Source of the DNA: JAGLTN01 sp023135255
GTDB lineage: Bacteria > Planctomycetota > Phycisphaerae > Sedimentisphaerales > Anaerobacaceae
Assembly (NCBI GenBank): GCA_030639495.1
Contig: DAOWCP010000010.1
Span: forward strand, 1 to 37,879
Reading direction: 5' to 3'
DNA: 37,879 nt
This document shows positions 1 through 6,292 of this stretch, in pieces. The position numbers and the translations under genes were made by a program. Below the pieces are notes generated by a model. It saw nothing but the letters and a program-made list of their open reading frames with translations, was not told the DNA's origin and made no database searches. Numbering within the stretch: the stretch's first letter is position 1; each line of letters starts with the position of its first letter.

Positions 1-14
1 ATTTCATGCAGTAT

Positions 15-115
15 AATACCCTTCAGGGTAAAATTTCCGCGAATAAATCCATAACTTCTTATCTTTGAGTTATTTACCCGCGGATAAACGGAAAAATTCA
101 ATTGGGATTAGTTTA
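15..115 (+). repeat. Structured dispersed repeat, copy A (upstream of murC)
   Basis: First of three copies of a ~103-bp repeat; this one is 2 nt shorter. It opens with ACCCTTCAGGGT (18-29) and carries the core TTATTTACCCGCGGATAAAC (70-89), identical in all copies. Possible helices are GGGTAA (26-31) with TTACCC (74-79), TCCGCG (36-41) with CGCGGA (79-84), and ATAACT (51-56) with AGTTAT (68-73). It ends in an A/T-rich box near 112-117. Whether it acts as RNA, as a DNA site or as a MITE-like repeat is not known. It lies about 110 bp before copy B, and the gene to its left is outside the window. Confidence 0.85.
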
Positions 116-227
116 ATAAGTGTAATCGGGTGTTGGTAAAATGGAGAATATTTACTTTATTTTCGGGCGGTTGTGTGATAAAGTAGCCCGATATGACGGA
201 TAGAGTGTAGGAAAGGTTTGCTGGAAC
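116..227. other. Spacer between repeat copies A and B
   Basis: No convincing gene is present. A 20-codon frame (141-203, ATG to TAG) has no good ribosome binding site and no recognisable product. CGGGC (164-168) and GCCCG (186-190) could form a 5-bp hairpin with a 17-nt loop, but no T-run follows, so it is not a clear intrinsic terminator. Confidence 0.4.
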
Positions 228-330
228 TATACCCTTAAGGGTAAGAAATTTTCGCGAGGAAAGTTATAAAGTGTTGTTTCAACGTTATTTACCCGCGGAT
301 AAACTGGAAAATTCAATTGGGATCAGTATA
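228..330 (+). repeat. Structured dispersed repeat, copy B (immediately upstream of murC)
   Basis: Copy B is 103 nt, starts TATACCC and ends AGTATA. It matches copy C without gaps at about 88 of 103 positions (hand count). Its opening palindrome ACCCTTAAGGGT (231-242) is perfect. The helices are GGGTAA (239-244) with TTACCC (289-294), TTCGCG (251-256) with CGCGGA (294-299, with one T.G wobble), and a weaker ATAA (266-269) with TTAT (285-288). TATACT (327-332) at its end could be a -10 box, but there is no good -35 at 16-18 bp. The repeat ends 86 nt before the preferred murC start at 417. Confidence 0.88.
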
Positions 331-416
331 CTATAAAGACTATGACAAGGATGGAAAAAACCGGATATCGAGTCAAAGCAGGCTTTAGATACGAAGTTCT
401 GGATTCAAGGAAGCTT

Positions 417-1808
417 ATGAGTTTTGCGGGCAGGAAATTTCATTTTATAGGCGCAGGCGGGATAGGTATGAGCGGGTTGGCGCAGCTTATGATGAAAAAT
501 AATGCGGTTGTTACCGGTTCCGACCAGTGCGGCAGCAGTGTTACCGATAAGCTTTGCGAGCTTGGCGCTGATATTAAGATCGGTCATAAGGCTGAGAATT
601 TCGGCGATGATGCTGAGTCGGTTGTGATATCAGCTGCGATCGCTGAGGATAATCCGGAGTTGACGGTGGCGAGGCAGCGAGGCTGTGAGGTTTTAAAATA
701 TGCCCAGATGCTCGGCAAGCTGATGGATTGTTATGACGGCGTGGCTGTCGCGGGTACTCATGGTAAGAGTACTACTTCGGGTTGGCTTAGCTATAGTTTG
801 AGAAATGCAGGTGTCGATGCCAGTTACTTAGTCGGTGCTGAGATCGGTCAGCTTGAAAGTTCCTGCGGAGTTGGTGAGGACAGGATTTTTGTGGCGGAGG
901 CATGTGAATATGACAGGAGTTTTTTGAATCTGCGACCAAAGGTTTCGTGTCTGCTCAATATTGAGGCTGACCATCTGGATTATTACCGTGATGAGGATGA
1001 GATCGTTGACGCATTTGTGCAGTTTGCGATTAACACCAGAGCCGACGGGGTGGTTATTGCCAACGGACAGGACGCTAATGTTGCCAAAGTGCTGAGCAAA
1101 TTAGGTGGTTTTGTTCGGTGTGAGACGTTTGGTCTTGAAAAATATTGTAATTTTTGTGCTCAGAATATTGAGCTTGTTGACGGGTTTTATTCGTTCGATG
1201 TTTATTATAATGGCAGCGATCTTGGCAGGGTGAAAATCTCTTTGGCCGGCGAACACAATATAATGAACGCTTTGGCGGTGATAGCGGTTTCTTATAATCT
1301 GGGCGTAGATATTGCTGAGATATTTGGGGTATTACCGGACTTTACAGGCATTGACAGGCGTTTGATGTTTAAAGATGATGTTGGTGGGGTGGTGGTTCTT
1401 GATGATTATGCACATCATCCGACGGAGATAAGAGCGTCTTTGAAGGCTATTCGCCAGAGGTATGAGCCTGAGCGGATTTTTTGTGTTTTTCAGCCTCACC
1501 AGTACAGCAGGACAAGATTTTTACTTGATGATTTCGCAGAAAGCTTTAAGCTCTGTGATGTTGCTGTTGTGCCTGAGATATATTTTGTGCGGGATACTCT
1601 TGAGAGTAAACATCAGGTCAATAGTCAGGTTTTGGTAGATAAATTGCAGTCTAATGGTTCCGATGCGGTCTTCATCGACAGCTTTGCGGGGATCTGTGAT
1701 TATTTGAAAAATAACGTAGTTGCCGGCGATCTGGTTGTTACTATGGGTGCCGGTGATGTTTGGAAGGTAGCAGATGAGTATATTCAATGGCTTAGAAGAG
1801 ATAGTTAG
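417..1808 (+). CDS. murC: UDP-N-acetylmuramate--L-alanine ligase (MurC)
   Basis: This cytoplasmic Mur ligase uses ATP to add L-Ala to UDP-MurNAc, the first peptide step of peptidoglycan precursor synthesis. The N-terminal nucleotide-sugar domain shows GAGGIGMSG (about 12-20). The ATP P-loop is AGTHGKSTT (112-120). Further MurC-type signatures are EACEYDRSF, DDYAHHPTE (about 329-337) and the Q-P-H-Q-Y-S-R-T-R stretch of the C-terminal domain. The start at 417 is preferred because AAGGAAG lies at 407-413 and the Rossmann motif then falls at the usual depth, giving 463 aa. The frame stays open back to an ATG at 342, but that codon has no ribosome binding site. The gene overlaps murB by 35 nt and opens the murC-murB-ddl-ftsQ-like operon. 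Confidence 0.96.
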   Translation: MSFAGRKFHFIGAGGIGMSGLAQLMMKNNAVVTGSDQCGSSVTDKLCELGADIKIGHKAENFGDDAESVVISAAIAEDNPELTVARQRGCEVLKYAQMLGKLMDCYDGVAVAGTHGKSTTSGWLSYSLRNAGVDASYLVGAEIGQLESSCGVGEDRIFVAEACEYDRSFLNLRPKVSCLLNIEADHLDYYRDEDEIVDAFVQFAINTRADGVVIANGQDANVAKVLSKLGGFVRCETFGLEKYCNFCAQNIELVDGFYSFDVYYNGSDLGRVKISLAGEHNIMNALAVIAVSYNLGVDIAEIFGVLPDFTGIDRRLMFKDDVGGVVVLDDYAHHPTEIRASLKAIRQRYEPERIFCVFQPHQYSRTRFLLDDFAESFKLCDVAVVPEIYFVRDTLESKHQVNSQVLVDKLQSNGSDAVFIDSFAGICDYLKNNVVAGDLVVTMGAGDVWKVADEYIQWLRRDS

Positions 1809-2655
1809 AACCGATCGCATCCTGGCGAAAGAGAGTTGGTATGGCCTTGGCGGGCCTGCGGATTATTTTATCAGGCCTGTGAGCGTTGAACAGCTTGGGG
1901 ATGTTGTACGCAGATGTAATGACAATGGTATTGTCACCAAGGTTCTGGGGTTTGGTTCTAATCTTTTGATAAGCGATGACGGCGTCAGGGGTGCGGTTAT
2001 TAAGCTGGATTCGGACGCTTTTAAGGAAGTTACGTTTGCCGGTGAAGAGATTACCGCCGGTGCTGGTGCTCAGATGAGTAAGCTTGTTCTTGATTGCGTT
2101 GATAAAGGGCTTAGCGGGTTGGAGGCTTTGACGGGTATACCGGGTTCTGTCGGCGGGGCGGTAAGGATGAATGCCGGGGGCAAGTTCGGCGATATCAGTT
2201 CGGCTGTCGAGTCGGTTACGCTGATGGACAGCAAAGGTGAGGTCTTTGAAAAGAGCAAACCTGAGCTTAGTTTTGATTATAGAAATTGTAATATTACCGC
2301 AAGCTTTATTTTAAGTGCGAAGATGAAGCTGAATGAGGCAGACTCCGATCAGATATTGCGGACGGTTAAAGAGATGTGGATATATAAGAAGAACAATCAG
2401 CCTTTGAATACGAAAAATTCGGGTTGCATATTTAAAAATCCGAGAGATACCTCGGCAGGAGCTTTGATAGACCGGGCGGGGCTTAAAGGTCTGCAGATCG
2501 GCGGGGCGGTAGTCAGTGACAAGCATGCTAATTTTATTGTCGCGCAAAAGGGCTGCAGCAGTCGGGATGTTTTGAGATTGATAGAGGCGATCCAGCAGCG
2601 TGTCAAGGAAAGCTTTGGTGTTGATCTGGAACTTGAATTGGAAGTCTGGGATTGA
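1774..2655 (+). CDS. murB: UDP-N-acetylenolpyruvoylglucosamine reductase (MurB)
   Basis: This FAD enzyme reduces UDP-GlcNAc-enolpyruvate with NADPH to UDP-MurNAc, the substrate of MurC. The 293 residues match the shorter (type II) MurB class. Visible motifs are YGLGGPADYF, the FAD-binding GFGSNLL (59-65), GIPGSVGGAVRMNAG, and SGCIFKNP followed by AGALIDRAGLKG. The Ser/Cys in SGCIFKNP is the expected proton donor region, and the C-terminal ELELEVWD carries the late acidic residue. The ATG at 1774 follows GGAAGG (1762-1767) inside the end of murC. The stop overlaps the ddl ATG by one base (TGATG), so translation is probably coupled. Confidence 0.96.
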   Translation: MSIFNGLEEIVRTDRILAKESWYGLGGPADYFIRPVSVEQLGDVVRRCNDNGIVTKVLGFGSNLLISDDGVRGAVIKLDSDAFKEVTFAGEEITAGAGAQMSKLVLDCVDKGLSGLEALTGIPGSVGGAVRMNAGGKFGDISSAVESVTLMDSKGEVFEKSKPELSFDYRNCNITASFILSAKMKLNEADSDQILRTVKEMWIYKKNNQPLNTKNSGCIFKNPRDTSAGALIDRAGLKGLQIGGAVVSDKHANFIVAQKGCSSRDVLRLIEAIQQRVKESFGVDLELELEVWD

Positions 2656-3623
2656 TGAGCGGCGAGGTGTTTTCTTTGGATTTTGGAGCTAAGGCTATAA
2701 ACAATTCTTTGAAGGTGGCAGTTCTTGCGGGCGGGGTGGGCTCTGAACGGCAGATCAGCATCGAAAGCGGCAGAAATGTTGCTCGCGCGATCAAAGATGC
2801 GGGCTTGAATGTGGTCACTTCTGATATCACGCCTGATGATATGAGTATTCTGGCTGATAAGAGTATTGATGTGTTTTTTCTTGCGCTTCATGGTCAGTTT
2901 GGCGAAGATGGACAGCTTCAAAGGGTTCTTGAGGATAAGTCGCTGGTTTATACCGGTTGCGGACCCGGGGCTTCTGCGGTTGCGTTCGATAAGGTTGCCA
3001 GCAAAAAGGCATTTGCGGGTGCAGGGGTTGCGACGCCGAAGATGATTGAATGCGAAAGAGGCAGCGATTTTGATAAATTTGAAGAAGACCTGGCGTTTTT
3101 GTCGAATAGATATGTAATAAAGCCGCCCACGCAGGGTAGTAGTGTTGGAGTGGTTGTTGCTGAAGGAATAGATGAGGCGGTCGCTTTGAGCAGAGAATGT
3201 TTGGAGCAGTTCGGCGAATGTATGGTTGAGGAGTTTATCAGCGGCAGAGAAGTTACGGTTGGTGTTTTGTGTGAAAAGGTTTTGCCTGTGATAGAGATTC
3301 GGGTGAAATCCGGTTTTTATGATTATAATGCTAAGTATCTCGACGATGATACGCAGTTTCTGTTTGATACGATAGAAGATGTGGAGATGGTCAGGAAATT
3401 GCAGACCGATGCTGAAGTTTGTTTCGATGCTTTGGGTTGTCGGGATATTTCCAGAGTTGATTTTATTGTCAGAGGCGAAGATCGTTATTGCCTTGAAGTG
3501 AATACGATTCCTGGTTTTACCGGTCATTCACTTTTGCCTATGGCGGCGAAGAAAGCTGGGATATCAATGAGTCAGCTTTGTTTGATGGTAATAGAAGAAG
3601 CATTGAAAAGGCGTGAAAATTAA
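2655..3623 (+). CDS. ddl: D-alanine--D-alanine ligase (Ddl)
   Basis: Ddl is an ATP-grasp enzyme that joins two D-Ala for the end of the peptidoglycan stem peptide. The N-terminal KVAVLAGGVGSER, the HGQFGEDG loop, KPPTQGSSVGV, EEFISGREVTVGV, FYDYNAKY and the C-terminal EVNTIPGFTGHSLLPMA are typical of D-Ala-D-Ala ligases. No feature suggests a D-lactate (VanA-type) ligase. A TTG lies one codon upstream at 2652, but the ATG at 2655, overlapping the murB stop, is preferred (322 aa). The N-terminus has about 17 residues before the first strand, slightly longer than in E. coli. It is the third gene of the wall operon. Confidence 0.96.
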   Translation: MSGEVFSLDFGAKAINNSLKVAVLAGGVGSERQISIESGRNVARAIKDAGLNVVTSDITPDDMSILADKSIDVFFLALHGQFGEDGQLQRVLEDKSLVYTGCGPGASAVAFDKVASKKAFAGAGVATPKMIECERGSDFDKFEEDLAFLSNRYVIKPPTQGSSVGVVVAEGIDEAVALSRECLEQFGECMVEEFISGREVTVGVLCEKVLPVIEIRVKSGFYDYNAKYLDDDTQFLFDTIEDVEMVRKLQTDAEVCFDALGCRDISRVDFIVRGEDRYCLEVNTIPGFTGHSLLPMAAKKAGISMSQLCLMVIEEALKRREN

Positions 3624-3636
3624 TTGCGAGTAAACG

Positions 3637-4575
3637 GTGGCTAAGAAGAAAAAGAAAAATCAGAAAACTTTTTTCATATTTAATTCTTCCAGGAAAAAGA
3701 AGAGGAAGAAAAAAACTCAACCTACGAACTGGATGACAGTTTTGAAGATATTGCTGGTTGTCTGTATTTTTGTCGGTGGGGCTGTCGGGTTGGTTTTTCT
3801 TGATAAGTATGTTAAGAAGGTTGAGTCCGTATCCGAAAGGCCCGCGATATTGAAATTGACTGGTGTGCCTCAATGGGTCAATGAAGCGCTTAAGGATAAG
3901 ATTTATGCTGCTGCCAGTGGGTTTGGTCAGCAGAGTTTGACGCTTTCTGATGATGCTGCGATGAATGTTCAGCGAAATATCGATCAGCATGTTCCGTGGC
4001 TTAGTGGGGTTTCTGTCAGGACGACTAATGACCGGTTGCTGATTGAGGCACAATGGCGAAAACCTGTTGCGTTGATCGGGGCTGGGAAAAATAAATTTTA
4101 CGTCGACGAGAATCTGGTGATGCTGGATTATGTTGATGTTGCCAGCTTGCCGATAATTAAGGTGACAGGGCTTAGCGGCGGTAATAAGGTGCCTGTTTAC
4201 GGACAGGTGTGGATGAAAGAAGACTTGCAGGCGGCGGTTGCGGTTTTGACAATGTTCAATATGATGGACAATAGAGTGGCGAAAGATAATCCGCTACTTT
4301 TCGAGATAAGCCGAATTGATATGAGCAATTTTAACGGCAGGAGGAAAAAACAATCTCCACATGTCGTTTTGTATGCTACCGATGGGACTGAGATTATCTG
4401 GGGAGCTGAGATAGGGACATGGCATAGATATATGGAGTCACCGGATGAGGAAAAACTCGCCAAGCTTTACGGCTACTATAAAGAGTATGGTTCGTTGCTG
4501 CATGGCGTAAAGTTTATTAATCTGCGTGAGCCTACCGACAGGATATCCAAGCCTATTGATAAGTACAACCCTTAA
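3637..4575 (+). CDS. ftsQ: FtsQ/DivIB-like cell-division protein
   Basis: The call rests on architecture and position. The N-terminus (about 1-33) is strongly basic and cytoplasmic. A single membrane helix follows (about 34-56), then an extracytoplasmic part. The stretch HVPWLSGVSVRTTNDRLLIE followed by RKPVAL and a K-F-Y-V-D-E-N segment resembles the end of the POTRA domain and start of the beta domain of FtsQ/DivIB. FtsQ normally bridges FtsL/FtsB to the septal wall synthase. The gene starts at GTG 3637, 13 nt after ddl, where ftsQ lies in many dcw clusters. No ftsA or ftsZ follows. The protein is divergent and 312 aa long. A POTRA-containing membrane protein of unknown role is the alternative. 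Confidence 0.72.
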   Translation: MAKKKKKNQKTFFIFNSSRKKKRKKKTQPTNWMTVLKILLVVCIFVGGAVGLVFLDKYVKKVESVSERPAILKLTGVPQWVNEALKDKIYAAASGFGQQSLTLSDDAAMNVQRNIDQHVPWLSGVSVRTTNDRLLIEAQWRKPVALIGAGKNKFYVDENLVMLDYVDVASLPIIKVTGLSGGNKVPVYGQVWMKEDLQAAVAVLTMFNMMDNRVAKDNPLLFEISRIDMSNFNGRRKKQSPHVVLYATDGTEIIWGAEIGTWHRYMESPDEEKLAKLYGYYKEYGSLLHGVKFINLREPTDRISKPIDKYNP

Positions 4576-4594
4576 AAAACAGAGGGATTGATAT

Positions 4595-5395
4595 ATGAGC
4601 ACGTTGAATGATAAAAGTGGAATTGCTATTGAAGATTCAATAAAAAAACAAGGACTTATTCGCTCATATGCGGAGTTTCTTCGCAGTAGTAAAGCAGCCG
4701 TTTTATTGGTATTTATTGTCTTAATGCTTTTTCCTGTTTTTTCCACTTTGAGGACTTTGATATCTTTTCTTTTTTTCAATAAGTGGCAATTAAGCGGATA
4801 TTATATTGGTGCTATTGAGTGGGGAACAGCTTTATTTCTTATGGCATCATGGTTAGTTTCTATCGGAATTTTATTTTGGAATCGACAGTATAAGCAAGGG
4901 TTATTGAGGATTGTGGCGATTCCGTTTATTTTTTTATTTACCTATGTAGTAATTATTTCTTTTATTTGCCTTTTGCCAATGTGTGTTTTCACATCAGAAG
5001 TAAGTGGTTGGCCGATAGATTCAGTTTACTCAAAGAGTCGTCAAAAATATTTTATTTTAGCACGCGAGCCAGCTATGACAGATACTTGCTACCGTATTTT
5101 CAGTGCAAAATATTTTTTACTTAACCCGGTCTGGATAATTGAGACAACTGATTTTGATGATTTGGATTACTCTGAGGATGGTTCTCTAACTAAGAAACCT
5201 TCTTTGATTCTTAGTGGAGATGAAGAATTGCTGGTTGTATCTCGTGGTGGTCACTTCACAGATGCTGTTTTGGTAGATTATATGCAGCCGATGACAGATC
5301 ATGTTTATTGGGCGGATAAAAACAGAGAACAGCAATGGCAACAACGTACGGATCAAATTAAAACACTTTTACAAAAACATGCGCGATGTAATTAA
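4595..5395 (+). CDS. Uncharacterised membrane protein
   Basis: I do not recognise this 266-residue protein. It has three hydrophobic stretches, about residues 33-59 (AVLLVFIVLMLFPVF and following), 71-90 and 104-133. A soluble C-terminal half of about 130 residues follows, with a W/Y-rich middle and a charged end. The start is supported by GAGGG about 8 nt upstream. Codon use is visibly richer in A/T third positions (TTA, ATT, TTT) than in the wall genes before it. It sits 19 nt after the ftsQ-like gene on the same strand, so it may be co-transcribed, but nothing links it functionally. The composition suggests a more recently acquired gene. Confidence 0.7.
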   Translation: MSTLNDKSGIAIEDSIKKQGLIRSYAEFLRSSKAAVLLVFIVLMLFPVFSTLRTLISFLFFNKWQLSGYYIGAIEWGTALFLMASWLVSIGILFWNRQYKQGLLRIVAIPFIFLFTYVVIISFICLLPMCVFTSEVSGWPIDSVYSKSRQKYFILAREPAMTDTCYRIFSAKYFLLNPVWIIETTDFDDLDYSEDGSLTKKPSLILSGDEELLVVSRGGHFTDAVLVDYMQPMTDHVYWADKNREQQWQQRTDQIKTLLQKHARCN

Positions 5396-5453
5396 AGATG
5401 TTGCAAGTACAGGACACCAAATTATTTGGACTGTTCTTAATCAAAGATCCATT

Positions 5454-5849
5454 TTATCTCCATGAATTATTCAATGCGGTTGCGAGGTTCTGGTATTGGT
5501 ATTCTATGTTGAATTCTTCGCAGATGGCTTTTAGCTTTTTGAGAGCTGATTCGCTCAGGTTGTTTTGGTAGTTCTGGTCGCCTTTGCAGCAGAAAATCCT
5601 GCAGGCTGCGAAACGATATTTATAAACGGTGCATTTTCCATCTATATTGTAAGGGCAGGTGCCGGTGGTCATTTGTTTTCGGTTTCCAGGGGCGATATGT
5701 TCAAGGAAGTAAATCAATTCGGGGGTTGTTATATATAGGCGGTGGTCATATTTTTCAAAATCGCAACACTGCCCGCAAGCCTGACAGGAGCCTATGGTTT
5801 TTTGATTCTCTGTGATGAGGCGGTCAAGCCAGCTGTAAAAATCAGCCAT
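5454..5849 (-). CDS. YkgJ-type Cys-cluster protein (second of a tandem pair)
   Basis: A 131-residue protein with the N-terminal cluster CQACGQCC (residues about 22-29), then TCPYNIDGKCTVYKYR and CRIFCC. This is the pattern of the CxxCxxCC (YkgJ) family, often annotated as zinc- or iron-chelating; its biochemical role is poorly established. It is the last gene of the ilvD unit, 8 nt after a related gene of the same family. The family normally shows CxxCxxCC, then C-x-x-Y-x-x-R-P-x-x-C; here YKYRFAAC matches that later part. No signal peptide is visible, so the protein is probably cytoplasmic. Confidence 0.82.
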   Translation of the reverse strand: MADFYSWLDRLITENQKTIGSCQACGQCCDFEKYDHRLYITTPELIYFLEHIAPGNRKQMTTGTCPYNIDGKCTVYKYRFAACRIFCCKGDQNYQNNLSESALKKLKAICEEFNIEYQYQNLATALNNSWR

Positions 5850-5857
5850 TGCTTTAA

Positions 5858-6292
5858 TCAGTTTTTTTTTTGTTTTCTCAATTCCTCTATTTTTTCAAAG
5901 CTGTAATATTTGCCACGGTTTATGCCGGGACATGTTATTGCTGTTTCGTTCCATGCGCGGGGGCTATCGAGGTTTGACGACCAGAAAGGCCAGGTTCTGC
6001 ATTGGTTCGGTCTGACTGGGTATATCACGCAGATCTTTTTTTTGTTGACCTTTTGCAGGAAGATACAATCTCTTGTCGCAGGCAGTTCTATTAAGGTCGT
6101 TCGCAGGCCTTTACGCTTTGTGTATTTTTTACGGAACTTATCTTCCGGCATCTTCAGGAAATCAGCGATGAATTTTATTTCCTGCTTTGTTGCCCAGATA
6201 AACCCTTCCCCCGGGCCGCTGCAGCAATTAGAGCACTGTGAGCAGTCAAAGTGCAGACCGGCGATATACCATTTATTACCAAAATTAGCCAT
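5858..6292 (-). CDS. YkgJ-type Cys-cluster protein (first of a tandem pair)
   Basis: A 144-residue protein with FDCSQCSNCCSGPGEGFIW near the N-terminus, then DCIFL, CVIYPVRPNQCRTWPFW and a late TCPGI. These are the conserved cysteines and the Y-P-x-R-P-x-x-C-R-x-x-P/F block of the YkgJ (CxxCxxCC) family. The ATG at 6292 overlaps the ilvD stop (TAATG), which favours this start over a GTG two codons upstream. The C-terminus is Lys-rich (RKQKKN). Family members are thought to bind metal or an iron-sulfur cluster. Its position right after an Fe-S dehydratase is suggestive, but a partnership is only inference. Confidence 0.84.
   Translation of the reverse strand: MANFGNKWYIAGLHFDCSQCSNCCSGPGEGFIWATKQEIKFIADFLKMPEDKFRKKYTKRKGLRTTLIELPATRDCIFLQKVNKKKICVIYPVRPNQCRTWPFWSSNLDSPRAWNETAITCPGINRGKYYSFEKIEELRKQKKN

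Noticed and set aside
141..203. A 20-codon frame between repeat copies A and B
   Set aside because: No convincing ribosome binding site, no recognisable product, and too short to support alone.
2397..3527. A 376-codon open frame on the minus strand across murB and ddl
   Set aside because: It is fully antisense to two well-supported wall genes and its translation is low-complexity (Ser/Arg/Ile/Asn-rich) without motifs.
5417..5429. Palindrome CCAAATTATTTGG between two converging genes
   Set aside because: The centre leaves no loop for an RNA hairpin and no T-run follows; a protein site is possible but unsupported.
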